Below, one piece after another: positions 11,843 through 24,289 of a stretch of DNA of 64,000 bases. How positions within the stretch are numbered: position 1 is the first letter of the stretch; every line of letters begins with the position of its first letter. This DNA comes from Cloeon dipterum (taxonomy: Eukaryota; Arthropoda; Insecta; Ephemeroptera; Baetidae): the NCBI RefSeq assembly GCF_949628265.1, contig NC_088790.1, positions 2,670,545-2,734,544 of the forward strand, in the 5' to 3' direction. The notes under the pieces are model-generated. The model saw only the letters and a program-made list of their open reading frames with translations, was not told the origin of the DNA and ran no database searches. A program made the translations under genes and the position numbers.

Positions 11843-11984
11843 AGCAAAAAGTGATCCCTGTGCTTGCAGAAAAAAGTGACCCCTGTGCCGTCAGCGAAAA
11901 ATTGACCCCTGTGCTTGCAGCAAAAGAATGACCCCTGTGCTTGCAGCACAAAAATGACCCCTGTGCTTGCAGCAAAAAGTGGCC
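11843..11984. repeat. 26-bp minisatellite, about 5 units
   Basis: The core GACCCCTGTGCTTGCAGC recurs near 11852, 11878, 11904, 11930 and 11956, an exact 26-bp spacing with a few substitutions between units. The open minus-strand frame across it is a by-product of the repeat. Confidence 0.85.
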
Positions 11985-12324
11985 TCCCTGCTTGGTTGGC
12001 GCTAGGTTTGCGTAGTGCGGTTTGGTGCGGGTTCAAATTTTGAAAAAAGACATGGGTGCGGTTTGGGTGCGTTACGAAATAAGCGGGTTCGATGCGGGTT
12101 TGGGTTGAAAATTTGTACCCGCGCAAAGCACTAGGTACAATATTATAATATGAAACTTTCACCTTCACCTAAAACCAATTTTAAGCGTTAACGAATTCCC
12201 GAATTAACCCTTTAAGAATCTATATAAAAATGAAAAGGTGTTATTTTTTGTTTTAACGATGATCGGTGTACGAAAACTCATTAAGATTTTCAGTCTTATG
12301 GCAACCGGTAAACTGTGTTTTCGT

Positions 12325-12500
12325 CACTAGTCAGCACTTTAAATTTTCTTGAACTGATTCTAGATAATTGTGAGGAATGTATTTTATGTTACACATATAT
12401 AAATTCGACTGTTATTTTTAATAACTTAATCAACGTTCCAAATCTTTCTCGCAATTTCAAAATCAGCAATTCCTGAACTGATGATGAGAAATAAGGAAAG
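12325..12500 (+). repeat. Dispersed repeat, copy B
   Basis: This matches 17975-18200 and part of 8570-8640, including CACTTTAAATTTTC, GAGGAATGT and a CGCAATTT/CCTGA/GATAATGAG-like tail. The 5' half seen in copies A and C is missing here. Confidence 0.6.
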
Positions 12501-13137
12501 TTTTATGGTTAAGTGATAAGCGAATAGAGCACCATATAAGAGCTTTTGTGCCAATAGAATTACGCTAATGAAATCAAGGTCGAAAAGTCATCACTGGGAC
12601 GCCGATGCGGGCTCAAATTTCAGACTCTTTATCCTCTTTACGCCGTAACAGACGACCAAAGTGCAATCAATATCGCCTCTTCTCTTGCCAATTTAAACAT
12701 TAATTTTAACCGACGCGAATATTCTCAAATAAGGCGACTCTCAGTGTAGAAATTCGATAATTCCCACTTAATTGGCTCTCAGCTTTTATTTATTGAAATT
12801 AATTATCAATAGTTCTGTACTGAATTGTCAAAATTTTCCCTGAAAAATAACTCCCAGAGTTCAGCTTGCTTCTCCTCGTCCTCGGCCACCGCGTAATTAT
12901 AAAGCGGGCGGGTGACACAGCTGCTCTGCTCTTTTTCGCTTTTTGCCAAGCGCCTGCTGAATAACCCAACTGGAGCACTCTTTCAAATAAAAATTAGCAT
13001 TAGCAGCAATGCCACCGTGACTTTGGAGCAACCGTGAATTTAATACAAATTACGAAAGTTTTATAGCATGGATGAAATTAACTTCGTGCTCGTTGTTCAA
13101 AATACTTTATTCCTTCGACAAGTTTCGGCGTGATTGT

Positions 13138-13209
13138 GACCTCTCTGTGGAAAGAGACGGCCGGTGGGTCATCAGGGACATTTTCAATCTAGTGTCAGAA
13201 GCGTTATGA
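13138..13209 (+). pseudogene. Relic of a serine protease exon
   Basis: The block reads LSVERDGRWVIRDIF in frame and closely matches the stretch just after the active-site serine in the protease gene (LSVEKDGRWYIRGIV, about 17000-17045). It runs to TGA at 13207-13209. The GDSGG motif and flanking exons are absent, so it looks like a broken copy of one exon lying 1.2 kb upstream of the functional gene. Confidence 0.7.
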
Positions 13210-14409
13210 TTATGTTATAAAATAGGATAAAAACTTTTAAAACGGAGAAAAATTGTAATAAACAGTGCCCTGCTGGGAGACGGAGCAATTAAAAAAATTC
13301 AAGATCTTCATTCAAGCAATATGCAACCGGCATGAGACGTGTGTTCGGCAGAAAGAATGAACAACAAGAGCTGCTTGTTGAAGAATAAATTTTAAATGCT
13401 AAAAATTCTCAAAATTATGTTTTCTCGGTTTTTATCATTGAACCACCACAAACAAATTTGTTAGTCCATGATGTAAAGAAATAAATGTACGTTTTGGATA
13501 TTACAACGAATCTGGTCGAAGGTAGCATATTATTTATTTATTAATTGACATGCATTCGTGATCAGAGAGGGCGGGGCTTCATAAAAGCACCATTTTTCCT
13601 AATAAAAAGAAGCATGATCAGGTCATTTTGCCTGCACTGAATTTACATTTCATCCTTTTTGTTGGTATATCTGTGAAAAAGATTATTTTAAAAATAGAAG
13701 TTTTAAAATTAGAAGATATAGTTATTGGGACCCGGGTTTCAGCATTCGTGCTAGTGCAGTGCGCGCCCTTGCCGGTCCTCGGACAGAGATAAAAAGAGCA
13801 AAAAAAAAACGCAAAAATCTCTCTAAAAGCCAGTGTTCAGCTTCAATAGAGCTCCTACTGGCAATGAGGATCACGTTCATTCGAGATGAAAACAGAGTCA
13901 CGATCAAGGGTCAGACGCGAGTCTGGCTGGCTTGATATTGAACTATTGGCCCTTGCGGGCTTTGCGCCCGGCCTCCACGAAACAGCGACAGGCGACAGTT
14001 AATCAAAACTGGACCATTGTGAAACATTTATTTGACAAGGGGTAGGTTTTGCTAAATTAGGACTTCTTCATTTTATACCTTAATTCTTATAACCAAAAGG
14101 CATAAACATGAATACTAGCTGTTCCGTTGGGAGACAAATAATTAAAAATAAACATAAATTTAAATTAAATATAAAAATTAATTAAAGTGTGCAGAGAAGG
14201 AAAAATGTTTTGCACAAAAATTGTTTCCTCGTATGTTTCACAATATTTGGCGATAACGCAATGACGCACATTATAGAGATCCACCTCTGACTCGTGGCAA
14301 ATGACCGAAAGTATCGTTAGAAGTGTTTGATGATTTATTCTGACTGGGAATGCTGTGCACCACGGTCGCAGCAGCAGCCCGGTCCATCGCGTGCAGACAA
14401 GAAACCACG

Positions 14410-17215
14410 ATGAGGCTTCGACTGCTCGCCCTCCTCTGCCTTGCGGTTTGCGCCGCACAGGCTTCTGACAATGAGAGAGACGACTACTTTCCAGCTCCGT
14501 GTAAGTTTTCTCAATTTTTTTTTTATTTTGCCCTCTATAAGTTCTAGATAATCGAACATTTTCAAACGATTTTGCCCAACATAATTTGATAGAACAAAGG
14601 AAAATTCAACAAATGTGCAGTATAGCATAGCTATCTTTAACTCACATTTCTCCCTCACAGATTTTGACAAAGAAGAAAACTTGAGTAGCGAGAACTGTGG
14701 AAACCAAACTACTCGGAATCATTGGGACGTTTTTGTTAGAAACATGATTACTGAACAAGATTGCGTTTCATTTATAGCTTTTTCTAAAAGGACCATTCTT
14801 GGAGAAGGTGCGTAACATGAATATCACGCTTGAGAATACTAACGACAAAGAGATAATTTTACTTTCTAGGAAGGACATGCGAATTCGGTCTGAGAACTAC
14901 AACTGATCTACGAGTCTTTCCCAAAATTTGTGAAGGGCGCACGACAGAAGAGGAATGCATCAGAGTTTCCGTCAAAGTAAATATTTTATCTTTTTCAGCG
15001 AAACTTTGTTATTCAATGTATTTTTCAATGATTTAAGGTAGTGAATGTAATTGACCTAACTGCGACCCCATTACCATTCACGGTTATAATAACTGAGGAC
15101 ATGCCGAGTGAGGTCATAACTCCGCTTTGTTTGTTCAACCGTGACAACCTAATGGACTTTCAACTTCAAAGAGAATCGCCCTACTTTGTATGGACATCGT
15201 GGACCGTTCGTATTTTCAAACTACTTTTTGCACTGTCTTAAACTGATTACTAATCTTATTTTTTAGGATTTTCCAACTGACCCAAGTAAGTTTATTAGAT
15301 ATACTATTAGAAACCTATTCGCTACTCTATAGTTCAAATTTAAATGAACGTCCATAAAATTAAATAGATCTCGTATATTTTTCAAAAGGATCGAATAATA
15401 AACCTGCATATAATTAAAAACATTTACTTAATTTCTGAGCCGAATAAAATTTATTTGGACTCTTTCAACTACATTTATTAATCAAAAGCCACTATTAATG
15501 AAGGTATTTTACAATTGCGTAATTTTATTTAAAGTAAAATTCGGGAATTTCCTAAAAAAATGACCAGTTGTTTGAGCTGATTTTTACGGATTTAATTATT
15601 TAGAAACTATATATTATTTTAATCGTTGACATAATTTAGTACGTTTTACTTGAAATGCATTTTTCATGCAATTAATTGACACGATTTTGCTTCGAATTTG
15701 TTGAATTTTGCAGCAAATGTGACGAGCCAAAGTAATTGCAAAAGGGTTCTAAGCAGATATGAATTGGAAGCACTGGAAACTTCTAAAATTCCCATCAAGA
15801 ATATCTTGTGTGTCGAGCAATCCGAACCTGGTAAGTTTTATACATCTAATTAAATTTTAATAATGATCATTTAATGCCACACAGGCCGTCTTCTGATCAA
15901 TTACCACAATGGCCGGTATTTCTTGAGAGGTGTAGATTTATTTTGGAGGCAACGTTCTTTCATTGATGTATTGCCGTATATTGACGTGATCGCGAGGTTC
16001 TCAAAAGAAATTTATGTATTACGCCCGATCCCGCAGACAAAAGAGCCCAGCGGTAATTTCACACAACTATAAAAGCTCTCAGTGATTTTATTTATCTTTA
16101 ATAAAGAATTCATTGCGCAAGAAGGCAACCTCAGTTTCCCAGACTGTGGAAGGAAACGAGAAATACAACCGAGTACACAAAATTCAAACGGAGTTACAGC
16201 TCATACAGGCGACCATCCTTGGAATGTTTACATTGAGAATGTTAAAACTGGACAAACCTGTGGCGGAACACTAATATCGCCGACAGTAGTTTTGACTGGT
16301 AGTGAAGCAAAGCAAAATGAATTACTCATTTCATGACTTTTAAAAAAAAATCCATTTTAGCTGCACATTGTCTTTATGAATCGAAAGCAGCAGACTTCAA
16401 AGTTACATTTGGGATGTATGATAAAAGACAAAGAAGAGCTCCTGGTGTTCAGAGAAGAGAGGTTTCACCTTCCCTGTAAATTATGCACATGCGTAAATAT
16501 TTTGAAAACATTTTAGATAAACAGTCTGATCGTGCACCCGAAATATGACTCTGAGGAAGTTCACAGTGACGTCGGACTTATCATTTTGAGGGATAATATA
16601 CAAATAAACGACCACGTTCGACCAATTTGCCTGTGGAACGACGACTCTAGTTTGGTTCGCGTGGCTGGAACTGAAGCTATGGTATATCGGACGTACGAGA
16701 ATTCCAAAATATTTTTTAAATTTTGTTTATTTTCTACTGAAGGCGGTTGGATTTGGACTTGCTGACAACCACGCGCGCACAGATGAACTTCAAGAGGCTC
16801 GACTTCCGATTATAGCTCACAAAGAGTGCTACTTGTCAGAAAGGAGATTTTTTGGGAAATTTTTGCAGCCAGGGGATAATTTTTGCGCCGGCTATAAGAA
16901 CGGTTAGCACACCCCTCATTTAGCAATTATTACCGATTTTCTCAATTTGTATCCATTGATTCAGGAACAATCAACTGCAACGGGGACAGCGGAGGCAGCC
17001 TTTCCGTGGAAAAAGACGGTCGGTGGTATATCAGGGGCATTGTCAGCTTTGGAAAATCGGAAAAAGTGAAGTTTGAGGGCAATGAAACACCGTTGTGTCC
17101 CCCAAATCAATATTCTTTGTTTGCTGACGTTGCAAGTTACATGGACTGGATCGTGGAAAATACGCCGGAAATTTCATTCCGAAACAGTTTCCTTCCAAGT
17201 GTAAGGCTTCTTTGA
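14410..17215 (+). CDS. Secreted serine protease (gd/ModSP type) with a degenerate N-terminal protease domain
   Basis: Twelve exons join in phase: 14410-14500, 14661-14807, 14870-14976, 15038-15205, 15267-15285, 15714-15830, 15885-16052, 16107-16298, 16361-16461, 16517-16681, 16743-16902 and 16965-17215, giving 561 residues. A signal peptide (MRLRLLALLCLAVCAAQA) opens it. Residues about 30-270 look like a chymotrypsin-type fold without the triad. Residues about 285-545 form an active-type domain with His339 (AAHC), Asp388 (SDVGLIIL) and Ser487 (CNGDSGGSL). Position 189 (chymotrypsin numbering) is not Asp, so trypsin specificity is unlikely. The TxNCNGDSGG pattern resembles gastrulation-defective and modular serine proteases that start proteolytic cascades (dorsoventral axis, Toll, melanization). 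Exon 5 is only 19 nt. The donors at 15206 (GTTCGT) and 16462 (GTTTCA) are weak. Confidence 0.8.
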
Positions 17216-18510
17216 GTGCGTGTTTCTAGTGCAGCTTAATTCCCCTCCTGACCAGGCCCATTCCGGCTCTGCCCTCCCGGGTAGAGTTTTAGAGAGATGT
17301 TTGCCAGGAATGGTGCCTTTTACCACTATTAATAGATATATTAATTAGAAAAATGTAGCTAGACAGCATGACCTCTTATCAAAATATATTTTTCCTATGG
17401 CTTTATTAACTAAATTGCTTGGCTTTTAATGTATTCAACCCACAAACACGATATTATTTTAGTTAGTATTCTACTTCGTGCTTATCACACATCTGAGAGA
17501 AGAGAAAGGTCAAATCTGTGACCTTTATATTGGTCTTTATATTGTTGGTGAGAATCCACTTCTGTTTTTCAAGTACACTGAGTAGGTATAACGAAGCTAA
17601 TATTTTAAGACTGAAAAATAGAACTGGAAAAATTCTAAATGTCAGGTATTTTTTTCTTCTCTTGTATAGTCGTTTTGGTACCTCAATCACGTTTTACTTT
17701 GAAGTACCCGAAAAGCTTTTAGAAAAATGAAAAAGGTCTCAGCACTGGAACGTATTTATGTCATTTCCAGGTATATCTTGTAAATCATTTTTGTTTGTTT
17801 CCTTCTAAAATCGGAAACGTGCTTTTTCCACTCAACGTTTCACCAAAAGTTTTAACATAGAAATTCGTCTCACATTTTCAATCATCTCGTACAATGCGAC
17901 TGCTCGGAAGGGATAAAGGCTTAGGACTCATGAAACCACTTTTAGTCCCCAGTCAAATTTTATATTTACCATATATACTGATTGTCAGTTTCAATTTTCC
18001 TTAATTGATTCAAAATATTCGCGAGGAATGTTTTTTGTATGCTAGACCTCAATTTGCGAAGTTTGGGGTCAGAAATATATTCATTTTTTTATCAGCTTTA
18101 CTAAATTTGTCAGAATTTTCTTCTATGACATGTTGTCTTGCTTTGGTTCTCGCAATTTGAAAATCTGGAATACCTGATTCGATAATGAGTCAAAATCATG
18201 AATCAAGTCTATTTGAAGGTCCAAACGTTCATAGAAAAAAAATCGGTTTTACTAATTCCTAACAGTAATTCTTCCGATTTCACGAAAAAAAAACGCTTTT
18301 TAATCTGGAAAGTTATCTCTTCAAATGCAAAAATAGTCAATCAAATTCTAGAAGAGGTCATCAAGTTTCATCCGCTGTTTATTATTTATAGACGGAAGGA
18401 AAGTTTTCGGAGTCTAACACGCCCTCTTCCGCTCTACAAATTAGTCGGTCTTTAGCCACGTGAGGAGGAGAGCCCGGCCTTACAATTAATACTCCTTTTG
18501 AAGCGAAATA
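17216..18510. other. Intergenic with a dispersed repeat
   Basis: No gene is visible between the protease and the first odorant receptor. Most of 17637-18200 is a repeat copy. Confidence 0.5.
17637..18200 (+). repeat. Dispersed repeat, copy C
   Basis: This is the longest copy. Its left half matches 7890-8130 and its right half matches 12325-12500, which shows the two halves belong to one element. Confidence 0.7.
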
Positions 18511-21279
18511 ATGTGGCGCTATCTGTGCAAGTCACGGAACGAGTTATCCAACCACTTCAATGCAAGTCACCTGATACGTTTCTATTTTAAAATTTCATTA
18601 GAATTTGATTTAGGGTTTGGCAGCAGCAGGATTTATTTTACCAAATGGAAAGAGGCCGACGAAATTCCAAATATTTTGGTTCCTCACCGTGTGGACGTGC
18701 TACTTTATTTTCATATTTTTAAGCATGGTGGAGTTTTTCGTACAGCCGTATCACCTGAGAAGCACCTTGTTCACCATTTTCGTGGCCAACAACGGTTTCC
18801 AGACCCTCTTCCGTCCCATTCAGTTAATTATTTCCAAAAGGCGCTTCGAACAACTGCTGGTTGCTTTTGAAGGTTTGTACTTTTGTGTGAAAAATGAGAG
18901 AAGTGCGTTAGTTTGAAATCCAGTCAAGCCAGACCAAGCGTGTGAGCAGATCAGTTTGGAGGAGCGGAAAACGCGCAAACACTCGACAAAGAGAATCCTC
19001 AAATTCAGCGCCATTCTTTACACTTACAATTCTCTGTTGCTTCTTAGAACTGTTATTCCAGCTATTATTAGGTAAGTTCACAAAATTTAATTTTTTATTC
19101 AAGATTTATTTCATAGTGTTTTGAAATTAAAAAGTCATCGTGTTATTTTAATAAGTAGTAAATTGGTTTTTAACAAACATTACAAATATATAAACAAATA
19201 CAACATATATAGCAAACAAATATAGCTTTCATGAAATGAAGCTTGGTTACAAACATAACAAATATGAGTCCATTTTTCATACAGCTTTTCCGGGAAATTG
19301 GGGATAAGAAACAATTTGGTGATCATATTTCAATAAATTTTACATTTTTGGAATCTGCTCAGAGCGAGACGAATCGAATAATATATGCCATTTAAATAAT
19401 TTTCGTGATTTTAAACAAATTTTTCCAACGGAAAAGTGTTCCGGGAAAATCGCGTGCAGAAATGTAACGGCTTGTTCTAGAGTTTTGATTGTTATTACCA
19501 AAAAAGTGTTCATAATATCTATCTTAATTTTGGCAATTTCAAATTTAATACATTCGTTTAAATTTTTAGAAATTGCTTTTCCGGAATATTAAGGTTAAAT
19601 AATATGTATTGCCATGATTAACTGAAAATTTGAGAGTTAGGCAACTTGTTGAGCTCGAATGTCAAGCCGGCTGCATGCTCTCTATTTTTAAGGATGGCGA
19701 AAGTTTCAATTTGCGAGCACAAGCCGGATTCGTGCGACGAGGAAAGCACCCCTTTGTACATCATCGATTTCTGGTGGTTCACCGACAGATTTGCCACGCC
19801 CACTTATTACTACCTTTTCACTTACAATGGTATGTAATTAATCTACTCCGCTCCCCCCTCCATTGGGATAAATATTTAAATTTGAGTCCGTTTTTGCAGT
19901 TATTTGCGTGTCGATTTACATATTGATTTTCTGCACGTCTGACGCATTTACCTGCAGTGCAATGGTCGCATTAGTCGAAAGAGGTGACTTTTTGATCAGA
20001 ATGGCGCCAAAAGCACTCTTGCCAGGTCAAAAGGGCCAACTGACACCCATGTTTGAAGCGTGGATCAAGTATCACCAGCATTACGAGGAGTGATAAATTA
20101 ATTTAAATTTTTTTACAGTAAAATAATTAAATTATACATAGATTGGTGAAAATGGTGAATAAGGCTATAGGCCCACTTGTGTTACTAACGCACGTTTTCG
20201 CCGCTGGAAACATCATGGTTTACGTTTTCCTCATTCTAAAAGTGTGTATTTTTAACTTTTAAAATTGAAAAAAAGCGTGTACAGCTTTAATTCCCCCAGG
20301 ACAAAGAGCTAGAAATCCGAGAGCTGGCTTTTTCCTTTCTCTCCGCGACTGCAATTCAGTTTTTCATGTACGCATATTGGGGCCAGCAGGTCATTAATAA
20401 GGTTATTGACCCTCCTATAGCTGAAGAAAAATTCCTTTAATTCCAATATCATCAGGGAGATGAACTCAGCCGAGCTACCCTGACTGCTAACCAGGTGGCG
20501 GAAGGTGCTTATCAGGACGGCCCGGCAAGGTTGGCCCTGATGGTCGTGATGGCCAGGTGCTGTGGAAAATCCAGGTCGGCAATCAGCGGAATGGGATTTT
20601 TCCGAGTCTCCCTCAAATTCTACGCGAGGGTGAGCACCGAGCCGAGATTTCAAAGAGAGATAAAAAAAGTCACCAAATGCATTTTTTGTGCGAGGGTTAT
20701 CACACAAATGCATTAAAAGTTATTTCGAACTGATTTTAATTCGCGAATTAGCTGTTAGAAAAACCCCCGGTGCTGATTGCCGTGATTTTATTCGAAATGA
20801 AATGCGGTTATTAGGAATAAAAATCGATTATTCGTAAATTTTTTGCAGTTTTTAATCAAAAAGCCTCAGAATAAAAGGAAAATTTTTTCGGATTTCCACG
20901 GAATTTGGCACTTGTCGAGATTTTTAAATTCCGCCTCCTTTTTTAAGTCCTTGCAAGTTACGAACCTCAAAAGATAACTTTTAAAAGCAAATTCAAGGTG
21001 GGTGTGTATTCCGAAAGCGAGTATTTACGAGCAAAAAATTGCAAAACGCGCCCCCAGATTTTCATCAAATTTACTTTTTAACATAATTATAAAAAACTCT
21101 AACCTCGTCGTGTTATTAAAGTGACAATAAAACCACTGTTATTTAATCAAAAAATAGAGACAACTTATCTCTCTTTAAAATCTGACTACTTCAGTGTGAA
21201 AATTGAACATCTAAACTCCGACTGTTTGCAGATTGTCAGCCTATCGCTCAGTTACTTGCTAATCGTCCTGCAGTTTTAA
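18511..21279 (+). CDS. Odorant receptor 1 of 4 (7tm_6)
   Basis: Nine exons: 18511-18561, 18614-18872, 18924-19071, 19693-19829, 19900-20089, 20142-20241, 20300-20401, 20456-20629 and 21232-21279; phases 0,1,2,1,2,0,0,0; 402 residues. Start MWRYLCKSRNELSNHFN has the same 17-codon length as in receptors 2 and 3. Several hydrophobic segments are spread along the chain. The C-terminal FYARIVSLSLSYLLIVLQF resembles the last helix of insect odorant receptors, which form ligand-gated cation channels with Orco in olfactory neuron dendrites. Family-wide motifs here are AGFILPNG, FFVQPYHLR, SDAFTCS, YWGQQVINK, LSRATLTA and GPARLAL. Intron 1 has a GC donor (GCAAGT at 18562). Intron 3 carries the 285-bp satellite. 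The ligand is unknown. Confidence 0.85.
19260..19600 (+). repeat. ~285-bp satellite, locus 1
   Basis: About one monomer of the family defined by CTCAGCGAGACGAATCGAAT and AAAATCACGTGCAGAAATGT-like words lies in intron 3 of receptor 1. Confidence 0.65.
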
Positions 21280-21889
21280 TCATCCAAGAAGTTCAAAATT
21301 TTCAATTTTCAACAACAACGATGGACTGGGAGGGTGCATGTTTTTATAGCTGAGACATACGTGTATAGTGAAAAAATGAGAAAAATTAAATTATACTCTC
21401 TGATCGTCAAGAAAGATTTTCCTAAATTTTTTAAATGCTAATCAAGCAGGGAGTAATGTCTGCTTACTGTAAAATCATGAATTTAATTCATAATTTAGAT
21501 CATTATTGTTAGCACACCATTGGGAAGATCGCAACGAGAAGGGATCGAAATAGTTTTATTACACGCAAAATCTGAAATGTGTTGTATGTTATATACTTAT
21601 GGTCCTTTGTCGCTAATAAAAAAAATAAATTCAATGTTGTCCTGTTGTAAAGACCCACTTTCAGAAGGTGTGTTTTTCTTTCGTGTTGTATGTTGTGATG
21701 AAAAGAGGGCATTATGCTTCAAAGGAAATCGATACTTTGATATTACTTCTTTGTGGGGGGCGAGAGAGCATAACTAATTCAGCCAGAAGAGTCTTCAAAG
21801 GAATTATGTTCTCACGAGAAACAACACACATTTTTATTTTTGTGACCCCCCATATAGTCATAATCCAAACTTCAGATCCGTACGTCAGG
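21280..21889. other. Intergenic between receptors 1 and 2
   Basis: Short open frames occur near 21520-21780 but show no homology to neighbours or splice context. I see no gene. The region should hold the 3' end of receptor 1 and the promoter of receptor 2. Confidence 0.5.
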
Positions 21890-24289
21890 ATGTGCTTTCC
21901 AGGCTACGAGTTAACGAGGGAATTCGCCATTCACTTCAAAGTCAGGCCGTGTAACAATTATTTTTAACAAAATTTTTATTTATTTTATTTAGGGATTGGC
22001 ATTGGCCGGATTTATCCTGCCGAACGGGCGAAACGCGACGAAATTTCAAATATTTTGGTTCGTCTTGCTGTGGGTTTCTTTCTGTGCGTACATTCTCCTG
22101 ACCATGGTGGAGTTCTTCGTGCAGCCCTACGACCTGAGGAGGACTTTGATGACCATTTTCATGGCCAACAATGGAATTCAGATCCTATTCCGTCCGATTC
22201 ACATGCTTTTTTACAAGAGACGCGTGGAAAGCCTGCTCCGCAATTTACAAGGCAATTAAAAATTTTAACTTTTTACAAATTTAATTGTTTACCGGCAGGT
22301 CCACCTCGACAGGACTCGTTGATTTTTGATCTAGAGGAGCAGAAAATGCGGGCTTCCTCGAGAAAGAGAATCTTTAAATTCAGCGCCGCCCTATACTTTT
22401 ACAATTCGTTGCTTTTTCTTAAAATTCTCGTTTCAGCTGCCATAAGGTACTCTTTAAACCTTTTTAACTAGTCAATTTTCATTATTTTCTCCATTTTTAT
22501 TCGTTTGATTGCAAAAAATTGATTCATTTAGGCTTTATCTTTTTTTAAGAATTATCAAAGTGTATTGCTGCGACGGCCAACCTCAGCCCGATTCCGATTT
22601 TTGCGACGAAGAAAGCAAACCCTGGTTCTTTCTCGACTTCTGGTGGTTCACTGACAGATTTCAACTGCCCACCTTCTATTACTTGTTCACTTTCAACGGT
22701 ATGCACTCTAACGTATCAAACAGGCTATTTTTAACACTTCCAAATTAGTCGCAAATATGTGCATTTACGTCCTGAATTACTGCTCTTCTGACGCCTTCAC
22801 CTGCAGCTTGATCATCGCGTTGGTCGAAAGAGGGGAATTTTTAGTGAAGATGGCCCCAAAATCCCTGTTGCCAGATGAGAACGGCCAGAGCTCGTCGATG
22901 TTCAAGGCGTGGGTCAAGTACCATCAGTATTATTTAAGGTATTCGAATAAGCAACTTGAATGGGAATTAAAAGATTAATGTTCTTTCAACATAGTTTAAT
23001 CAAAGAGGTCAACAAGAATATCGGGCCATTGATTGTGGCGACACACGTTTTTGCAGCTTTGAACATCATGGTTTACTTTTTCCTCATTTTGAAGGTCAAT
23101 TATATTAATCTTATTTTTTTAAAAGGTTGTCATGCTTGAATTAACTTTTGAAATCTGTTAAGCAAGACGAATCGAACGATATGTCATTTATCATAATTTT
23201 GAAGCAGTAGTTCCTGATTTTCCGGAATGTTCCGAGCAGAAAAGTGCTCCTCTGAGAAAATTTACGCCTTGTAGTGCGAATTAAACTTTTCCTAAGATAA
23301 TTTTCTCTAAAAAATCTCGATTTTGGCTGTTTAAAATTATAATAAAACGAATGAGATAAATCAGCTTTTCCGGAAAATAGGGGAGAAAGAAAACTTAAGA
23401 CAGTCGGATTTCAATAAATCTTACATCTTTGAAATCTACTCAGCGATACGAATCGAATGATGTGTCATATGTTATTACTTTGCAAATGTTCCTGATTTTT
23501 CCGAAATTTTCCAAACAGAAAGTGCTCTGGGAAAATCACGTAACGACTCGTCGTATAGAGTAAAAATTTTCACCAAGATAGTTTTGAAAAGTCAAGCTTT
23601 GTGTTAGCAATTTTTCTGAAAAATACGAGTCAATTTTTCATTAAGCTTTTCCGGAAAATTGGGGAGAGGAATTAACTTTTGCTGTCATATTTCAATAAAT
23701 TTCACATTTTTGGAATTTTCTCAAAGAGACGAATCTAATGGTGTGCCATTTTCACAGATTTGGAAAAGTTCATTAAATTTTTTCAAAGTAGTTTTTATAA
23801 AATCCATCTTCATACGATATAATACGAGTAATTTTATAACTTTTTCCGGGAAATTTAGGAACAGGAGCAGGAAATCAGGGTGCTGGCGTGGTCTTTCCTC
23901 TTCGCCACTGCAATCCAGTTTTTCATGTACGCATACTGGGGTCAGCAGGTCATCAACAAGGTTTGTTTTCTCACCATTATATTTTCTCAATAACCAAATT
24001 TTAACCAACACAGGGCTACGAGATAAGCCGAGTTACCCTGACTGCGAGTCAGGTGGCACAAGGTGCTTATGCGAATGTTCCTGCCAGGTCTGCCCTGATG
24101 ATCGTGATGACCAGGTGTTGCGGAAAAATCGATTCGAAGATTAGCGGAATGGGGTTTTTCAGCATTTCCCTACGGTTTTACGCCAGGGTATGTTCACGGA
24201 ACGGAATCAAGATTTCGTCTTTAAAAAATAATATTTTCCAGATCTTCGGTCTTTCCCTGAGCTACCTACTAATTGTTTTGCAGCTCTGA
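21890..24289 (+). CDS. Odorant receptor 2 of 4 (7tm_6)
   Basis: Nine exons: 21890-21940, 21993-22251, 22299-22446, 22550-22698, 22749-22938, 22995-23094, 23859-23960, 24014-24187 and 24242-24289; 406 residues. Exon lengths and phases match receptor 1 almost exactly, and the proteins share AGFILPNG, TKFQIFWF, RPIH/RPIQ, LDFWWFTDRF, SDAFTCS, MYAYWGQQVINK and the end LSLSYLLIVLQ. Receptors 1 and 2 look like the closest pair of the cluster. Intron 2 (22252-22298) starts with GC (GCAATT) rather than GT, and is only 47 bp. Intron 6 (764 bp) is filled by the 285-bp satellite. An AATAAA lies at 24558-24563. Role: olfactory ligand-gated channel subunit by family; ligand unknown. Confidence 0.85.
23110..23850 (+). 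repeat. ~285-bp satellite, locus 2 (about 3 monomers)
   Basis: The core GACGAATCGAANGATNTGTCA recurs near 23165, 23447 and 23720, giving a spacing of about 275-285 bp. The array fills intron 6 of receptor 2, which is about 57 bp long in receptors 1 and 4. Confidence 0.75.

Larger units (their letters stand above)
10237..14409. other. Intergenic with repeats and a protease relic
   Basis: I find no intact gene. The stretch 10590-10735 is GC-richer and may belong to the 3' UTR of the ligase gene. The stretch 11400-11600 is also GC-rich but has stops in all plus frames and no clear exon signals. The block 11995-12130 has repeated GTGCGGTTTGG/GCGGGTT words, suggesting a decayed element. A TATA-like ATTATAAAG occurs near 12896. 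Confidence 0.45.
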
